NCBI GenBank assembly: GCA_011065065.1
Contig: JAAKFL010000049.1
Span: 1-10,792 of the forward strand
DNA length: 10,792 nucleotides
Direction: 5' to 3'
Source of the DNA: Chlamydiota bacterium
Lineage (GTDB): Bacteria; Chlamydiota; Chlamydiia; Chlamydiales; SLFE01
Below the pieces are notes generated by a model. That model did no database searches. It saw nothing but the letters and a program-made list of their open reading frames with translations, and was not told where the DNA came from. This document shows positions 7,785 through 10,792 of the stretch, piece by piece (within the stretch, counting starts at the first letter, position 1; each line of letters opens with the position of its first letter). Position numbers and translations under genes: made by a program.

Positions 7785-8849
7785 ATGAACGAGTTAGAAT
7801 CAAAGTTTGCGAAACTGAACGCACTCAAATCTGGAATCGAATCCAATGAATTGAAATGCATTTGCAAATACTTCGAAAAAAATCGCAAGCAAATTGAAAA
7901 GACCACACAACCCTTTCTCCATCTTCCATCAAAAGAAATCGGAACTCGCCACCCCATCCGCTACAACAGCCAATCCAAAGAGATCGACATCTTTCTCGAT
8001 ATCGAAGAACCGTTCGCCAGAGGACGTTTACGCATCACCTTACGAAGTCTCCAATACCATCGGGAAGAGATTGTCGTAATTAAGGTGGTTGAGACAACCT
8101 TAGAAGAAACCAAAACCAAATTCATTCGAGATTATCACAACCTCCTCCAATTTCAAGATATCCCAGGTATCGTCCCCGTTTACGATTTCACAAAAACCGA
8201 AATCGATCAACATGATCACTTGGAAATGGTGCAAAAATATTACAACCAAGGAAACCTGATACAATACCTTGAAAAACAAACCCCAAAACCCAAACAGTGT
8301 GAATCCATCATCCTCCAACTCCTGACAACTGTTGCAGCCCTCCATGCAAAAAAAATACTAATTCAAGACTTGAGTCCCCTAAACATCCTCATCAACATCA
8401 CAAGAAATTCAGTGATTGAAGTGGGACTCGGGGATTTGGAAACACTGACACGTTGGGAAGAGATAGACACCAAAACCTTTGACTATACCACAAATCTGAA
8501 ATATGCCCCTCCCGAATTCTGGAAAATAGCCGTTGAACAAATGAGCATGGAAAACATTCCAAGAGAACACATCCATAAAATCGATATTTGGTGTTTGGGT
8601 GAGTGCCTCTGGATGTTACTTTCTGATACCCCCCTTCCTTGGGCGGAAAAAGCCGAAGAACCAAAAATTCCCAATCTTTTCTCAACTGCGGATCAGTTTG
8701 AGATGCTGGAGCTGACAACCATGCATATCCCTGAACCTAAGGATCTTATGTCCATCGAACACCTAACATGGGAAATGCTGCAAGAAGATCCAACCCAACG
8801 CATTGAGGCTCAAGAAGCATTAGAAAAATTTAAAAAAATAATAAAGTAA
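7785..8849 (+). CDS. Protein-kinase-like protein with degenerate catalytic motifs
   Basis: A 354-residue protein with no membrane segment, so probably cytosolic or secreted. Residues 1-75 are an unrecognised polar N-terminus. The rest follows a Hanks-type Ser/Thr kinase: VVIKVV with lysine K100, alpha-C helix FIRDYHNLLQF where the usual glutamate is D116, hinge-like HLEMVQKYYNQGNL, IQDLSPLN (193-200) in place of HRDLKPxN, GDLE (216-219) in place of DFG, YAPPE (240-244), DIWCLGECLWMLL (267-279) and a closing DPTQR (335-339). The glycine loop is not convincing. The aspartates D195 and D217 and N200 survive, so it may be a weak or atypical kinase rather than a dead one. It is transcribed away from the SNF2 operon. 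The start ATG has only a short AGAG (7777-7780) upstream. The gene is not part of the conserved chlamydial order here. A kinase-fold effector is possible but no secretion signal is provable. Confidence 0.82.
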   Translation: MNELESKFAKLNALKSGIESNELKCICKYFEKNRKQIEKTTQPFLHLPSKEIGTRHPIRYNSQSKEIDIFLDIEEPFARGRLRITLRSLQYHREEIVVIKVVETTLEETKTKFIRDYHNLLQFQDIPGIVPVYDFTKTEIDQHDHLEMVQKYYNQGNLIQYLEKQTPKPKQCESIILQLLTTVAALHAKKILIQDLSPLNILINITRNSVIEVGLGDLETLTRWEEIDTKTFDYTTNLKYAPPEFWKIAVEQMSMENIPREHIHKIDIWCLGECLWMLLSDTPLPWAEKAEEPKIPNLFSTADQFEMLELTTMHIPEPKDLMSIEHLTWEMLQEDPTQRIEAQEALEKFKKIIK

Positions 8850-8912
8850 AAAATTGAATACAAGTAAGTAAGTCTAAATAAGTTAAAAAACATTCCCCTA
8901 GTGAAAAAAATA

Positions 8913-8941
8913 TGGATTTAAATCAGCTCGTTTTATACAAT
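8913..8941 (+). promoter_or_regulatory. Candidate promoter for the 8948-9034 RNA
   Basis: TACAAT (8936-8941) matches the -10 consensus at five of six bases. With a 17-bp spacer it is paired with TGGATT (8913-8918), a poor -35 with three of six matches. The predicted start near 8948 falls just before the first hairpin. An overlapping TATACA (8934-8939) is an alternative -10. Confidence 0.35.
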
Positions 8942-8947
8942 CGGGAC

Positions 8948-9034
8948 TAAGACAGGAAACTGTCTAACATTCCCCACCCGTCGGTTCTAGGTCAAAGTTT
9001 CCTCCATTCTTTGGTTTAGAACCGACTTTTTTTT
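8948..9034 (+). ncRNA. Candidate small RNA (two hairpins, intrinsic terminator)
   Basis: No open frame covers this stretch, yet it is highly structured. First comes a 6-bp stem AGACAG/CTGTCT with a GAAA tetraloop (8950-8965), then a single-stranded C-rich linker ending CCCCACCC (8972-8979), then the long terminator hairpin (8980-9026) with loop TTTCCTCCATT and eight Ts. The candidate promoter lies directly upstream, giving an RNA of about 87 nt. The C-rich linker and CCTCC loop could pair with Shine-Dalgarno sequences, as in some known sRNAs. It could instead be the long 3' untranslated region of the kinase gene, whose stop is 131 bp before the terminator stem. I recognise no known RNA family. 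Confidence 0.45.
8980..9034 (+). terminator. Strong rho-independent terminator
   Basis: A perfect 10-bp stem GTCGGTTCTA (8980-8989) / TAGAACCGAC (9017-9026) continues through three G-U wobbles into CAAAG/CTTTG, an 18-bp helix closing on an 11-nt loop, and is followed by eight Ts (9027-9034). It would end transcripts of the kinase gene and/or the candidate small RNA before the repeat element and tRNA. Confidence 0.9.
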
Positions 9035-9050
9035 ACCATGACTTCAGAAA

Positions 9051-9297
9051 TTTAACCGCGAAGATCGCGAAGATCGCGAAGATGCGCGAAGACTGGAGCA
9101 ATCATAGTGATTTTCCGATGAACGTGTCCGATTTGAAGTTTCAAAATGGAGCAGATTTAACATTTATAAATATTTTATATTTTTTAGATTAGTTTTACTA
9201 TATGTAACCACTTTACGCAGTAGATTTTGAAAAAAATAATTGAAGTTGATCTGTTTCTTCGCGCATCTTCGCGGTCTTCGCGACCTTCGCGGTTAAA
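9051..9297. repeat. 247-bp inverted-repeat element (MITE-like) with CGCGAAGAT arrays
   Basis: The left arm (9051-9092) is TTTAACC followed by three CGCGAAGAT units and GCGCGAAGA. The right arm (9256-9297) is its reverse complement with 40 of 42 bases identical. The 163-bp interior (9093-9255) is AT-rich with no gene. As RNA the arms would form a 42-bp helix with one mismatch and one wobble. A partial copy occurs at 1-18. No clear target-site duplication and no transposase are visible, so it may be a miniature element mobilised in trans or a non-mobile dispersed repeat. Confidence 0.8.
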
Positions 9298-9326
9298 AAG
9301 ATTCCCTGCCTCCACAAACGATTTTG

Positions 9327-9355
9327 TTGCACCAAAAGAAAAATCCCCCTATAAT
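9327..9355 (+). promoter_or_regulatory. Promoter of tRNA-Gly and probably tig
   Basis: TTGCAC (9327-9332), 17-bp spacer, and a perfect TATAAT (9350-9355). The predicted start near 9362 leaves only a few bases before the tRNA. With no terminator between tRNA and tig, it probably serves both. Confidence 0.7.
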
Positions 9356-9368
9356 TAGACGTCTAATT
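9353..9368. promoter_or_regulatory. 16-bp perfect palindrome at the tRNA start
   Basis: AATTAGACGTCTAATT is a perfect palindrome. It overlaps the end of the -10 box, spans the predicted start site, and ends on the base before the mature tRNA. The position suits an operator, but no regulator is known for it and its function is inferred. Confidence 0.4.
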
Positions 9369-9440
9369 GCGGGTGTAGCTCAGTGGTAGAGTGTCACGTT
9401 GCCAACGTGAATGTCGTGAGTTCGAATCTCATCACCCGCT
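9369..9440 (+). tRNA. tRNA-Gly (anticodon GCC)
   Basis: A complete cloverleaf of 72 bases. The acceptor arms GCGGGTG/CACCCGC pair over 7 bp. The D arm is GCTC/GAGT with one G-U pair. The anticodon stem TCACG/CGTGA encloses loop TTGCCAA with GCC at 9401-9403. The T arm GTGAG/CTCAT carries loop TTCGAAT. The discriminator base is T and CCA is not encoded. It reads the GGC and GGU glycine codons. Confidence 0.97.
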
Positions 9441-9455
9441 TAGCTTTATATTAAT

Positions 9456-9460
9456 AAGGA
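9456..9460 (+). promoter_or_regulatory. Ribosome binding site of tig
   Basis: AAGGA lies seven bases before the GTG at 9468. It fixes this rare GTG as the start, since no in-frame ATG with a comparable site lies nearby; the ATG at about 9499 is out of frame. Confidence 0.7.
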
Positions 9461-9467
9461 CTCCGTT

Positions 9468-10745
9468 GTGCCTAAAGAATACAATAACGATCATCTCCAT
9501 GTAACCGTCGATCGCAAACCTGACTGCATCGTCGAATTGGCCATTGTTGCCAATTCAGAAATCGGTCAAAAAACTTATAAGAAGGCGTTGAAGAATGTGA
9601 GCAAAGAGGTCTCATTCCCTGGATTTCGTAAGGGAAAAGCTCCTGATACCATGGTGAAAAGTAAATACGGTCCGCAAATCGATCGTGAATTCAAAGAAAT
9701 ATTTTTAAATGATTCTGTGAAACAGGCTCTTGACTTATGCAAATTGTGCCCCTGGAACCAAAAAGAGCAAATCAAAGCAGAAATTAATGAAGCTTCCGTG
9801 GAAAAAGGGGGGAATTTCAAAGTCTCTTTCGAATGTTTCCCAGAAATTCCAGACATCAATCCTTCCGAAATTGAAGTTGAAAAAGTTGAGCCCAAAGAAA
9901 TCAAAGAGGCAGACGTTGAAAAGCATATTCTCTCTCTTCGCTATCACCATGCTGAGTGGAATGAAGTTTCCGACCGTCCGATCCAAGAAAATGATAGGAT
10001 AGAGGTCACTATCGAAATTGTTGATGATGAAAATTCACCGGAAAAAAGCCACAACCACTTCCACGTCGCCAAAGATTATCTGGAAGATTGGTTGCATGAC
10101 TTTTTCATAGGCAAGAAATTAGGAGATTCCGAAGAGGCGACTCCTCCCACAAAAGAGGGAGTCACATCCAAAAATGTGCGCATTACGATCGACAAAATCT
10201 CTGCGACTGAACTGGAAGAGATGACGGATGAATTTGTGAAAAAGTTTGGGGCTGAGAGTGTTGTGGAATTTCAGACAAGGGTGACTGAACATTTGAAACG
10301 TCAAGAGGAGGACAATGCACGAAATCAACTCCACTCCATGATTCAACAAAAGCTGACTGACAAGTATCTTTTTGACGTGCCTTCTTCTCTCATTAATAAT
10401 GAGCGACAAAACCTTCTGACTGAGATGATTGAGAGCTTCAAGCATTCCAACTATACAGATGAAGCGATTCAGAAGCAAAAAGACGGTTTGGAAGAGCTGG
10501 CGGTCAGAAACGCCATTAAAAACTTAAGAACCCACTATATTTTATTGAAAATCTCTGACGATCAGAAGTTTAACGTTTCTCGAGAAGAGATGATGAATGA
10601 GTTGATCAAGCATAGTATTAAAGCCGACGGAACGATTGATATGGATATGGTCCAAAATGCTGACCAGTATTCAGCCCCGATAATTAGAAGGTTACAGCTG
10701 GAGAAAGCAATGGAATATCTGGCCGACAATGTGACGATAAAATAA
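9468..10745 (+). CDS. tig: Trigger factor, ribosome-associated chaperone
   Basis: A 425-residue cytosolic chaperone that docks at the ribosomal exit tunnel and shields nascent chains. The N-terminal domain carries the ribosome-docking signature GFRKGKAP (52-59), which binds protein L23. Residues about 150-245 correspond to the FKBP-like peptidyl-prolyl isomerase domain, but it is divergent and I cannot see the usual active-site pattern; the equivalent region is also divergent in Chlamydia. The helical C-terminal domain (about 250-425) forms the cradle. Length is near the family norm. It starts with GTG, 27 bp after tRNA-Gly and without a visible promoter of its own. In Chlamydia tig is followed by clpP and clpX; the window ends where clpP would begin. 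Confidence 0.95.
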   Translation: MPKEYNNDHLHVTVDRKPDCIVELAIVANSEIGQKTYKKALKNVSKEVSFPGFRKGKAPDTMVKSKYGPQIDREFKEIFLNDSVKQALDLCKLCPWNQKEQIKAEINEASVEKGGNFKVSFECFPEIPDINPSEIEVEKVEPKEIKEADVEKHILSLRYHHAEWNEVSDRPIQENDRIEVTIEIVDDENSPEKSHNHFHVAKDYLEDWLHDFFIGKKLGDSEEATPPTKEGVTSKNVRITIDKISATELEEMTDEFVKKFGAESVVEFQTRVTEHLKRQEEDNARNQLHSMIQQKLTDKYLFDVPSSLINNERQNLLTEMIESFKHSNYTDEAIQKQKDGLEELAVRNAIKNLRTHYILLKISDDQKFNVSREEMMNELIKHSIKADGTIDMDMVQNADQYSAPIIRRLQLEKAMEYLADNVTIK

Positions 10746-10747
10746 GC

Positions 10748-10765
10748 TTGACGGGGTGCCGTCAA
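10748..10765 (+). other. Short hairpin downstream of tig
   Basis: TTGACGG (10748-10754) and CCGTCAA (10759-10765) form a 7-bp stem with loop GGTG, starting two bases after the tig stop. There is no T-run, so it is not a standard intrinsic terminator; it may protect the mRNA end or partly uncouple tig from the next gene. TTGACG could also act as a -35 box for that gene, though the -10 is weak. Confidence 0.5.
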
Positions 10766-10784
10766 TAGAGATAAAACAGAGTGT

Positions 10785-10790
10785 AAAGGA
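10785..10790 (+). promoter_or_regulatory. Ribosome binding site of the next gene (probably clpP)
   Basis: AAAGGA near the window end has no start codon after it inside the window. In Chlamydia the gene after tig is clpP; that identity is inferred from gene order only. Confidence 0.4.
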
Positions 10791-10792
10791 TA

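Noticed and set aside
8862..8880. AAGT micro-repeat after the kinase stop
   Set aside because: Three tetranucleotide units in AT-rich DNA are expected by chance and show no further structure.
9051..9093. CRISPR-like array
   Set aside because: The CGCGAAGAT units are contiguous 9-mers without spacers, so this is a tandem repeat, not CRISPR.
9575..10478. Antisense open frames of 83-119 residues within tig
   Set aside because: They are shadows of the tig coding sequence with no domain signal or start context.

Overview
The window fits a member of the Chlamydiota, probably an environmental (Parachlamydia/Waddlia/Simkania-like) lineage rather than Chlamydia itself. The basis is gene content and order: SNF2/SWI helicase, mreB and GTP-type PEP carboxykinase in a row, next to a trigger factor gene whose downstream edge is where clpP lies in Chlamydia. 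This order is recalled from Chlamydia genomes, not searched. The species cannot be named from the sequence.

Left two thirds (about 137-7730): a compact minus-strand operon, read from right to left: SNF2-family helicase with SWIM finger, mreB, pckG, then a membrane-anchored LysM protein. Junctions are tight (11 bp, 1 bp, 4-bp overlap). A good housekeeping promoter (GTGACA, 17 bp, TATACT) lies at 7700-7728, followed by a leader of about 85 nt with competing inverted repeats.

Middle (about 7785-9300): an accessory block in the otherwise conserved neighbourhood. It holds a plus-strand protein-kinase-like gene with altered catalytic motifs, then about 520 bp without a gene. That stretch contains a candidate small RNA (about 8948-9034: GAAA-capped hairpin, C-rich linker, strong intrinsic terminator) and a 247-bp element with 42-bp near-perfect inverted ends built from CGCGAAGAT units. 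A partial copy of the same repeat is cut by the left edge of the window.

Right part (9327-10792): a strong promoter, a 16-bp perfect palindrome, tRNA-Gly(GCC), the trigger factor gene 27 bp downstream, and a short intergenic region ending in a ribosome binding site, probably for clpP.

The core genes cover chromatin or transcription remodelling (SNF2), septal/peptidoglycan organisation (MreB and possibly the LysM protein), gluconeogenesis (PckG), and protein folding (Tig). The least explained parts are the degenerate kinase, the putative sRNA and the inverted-repeat element.
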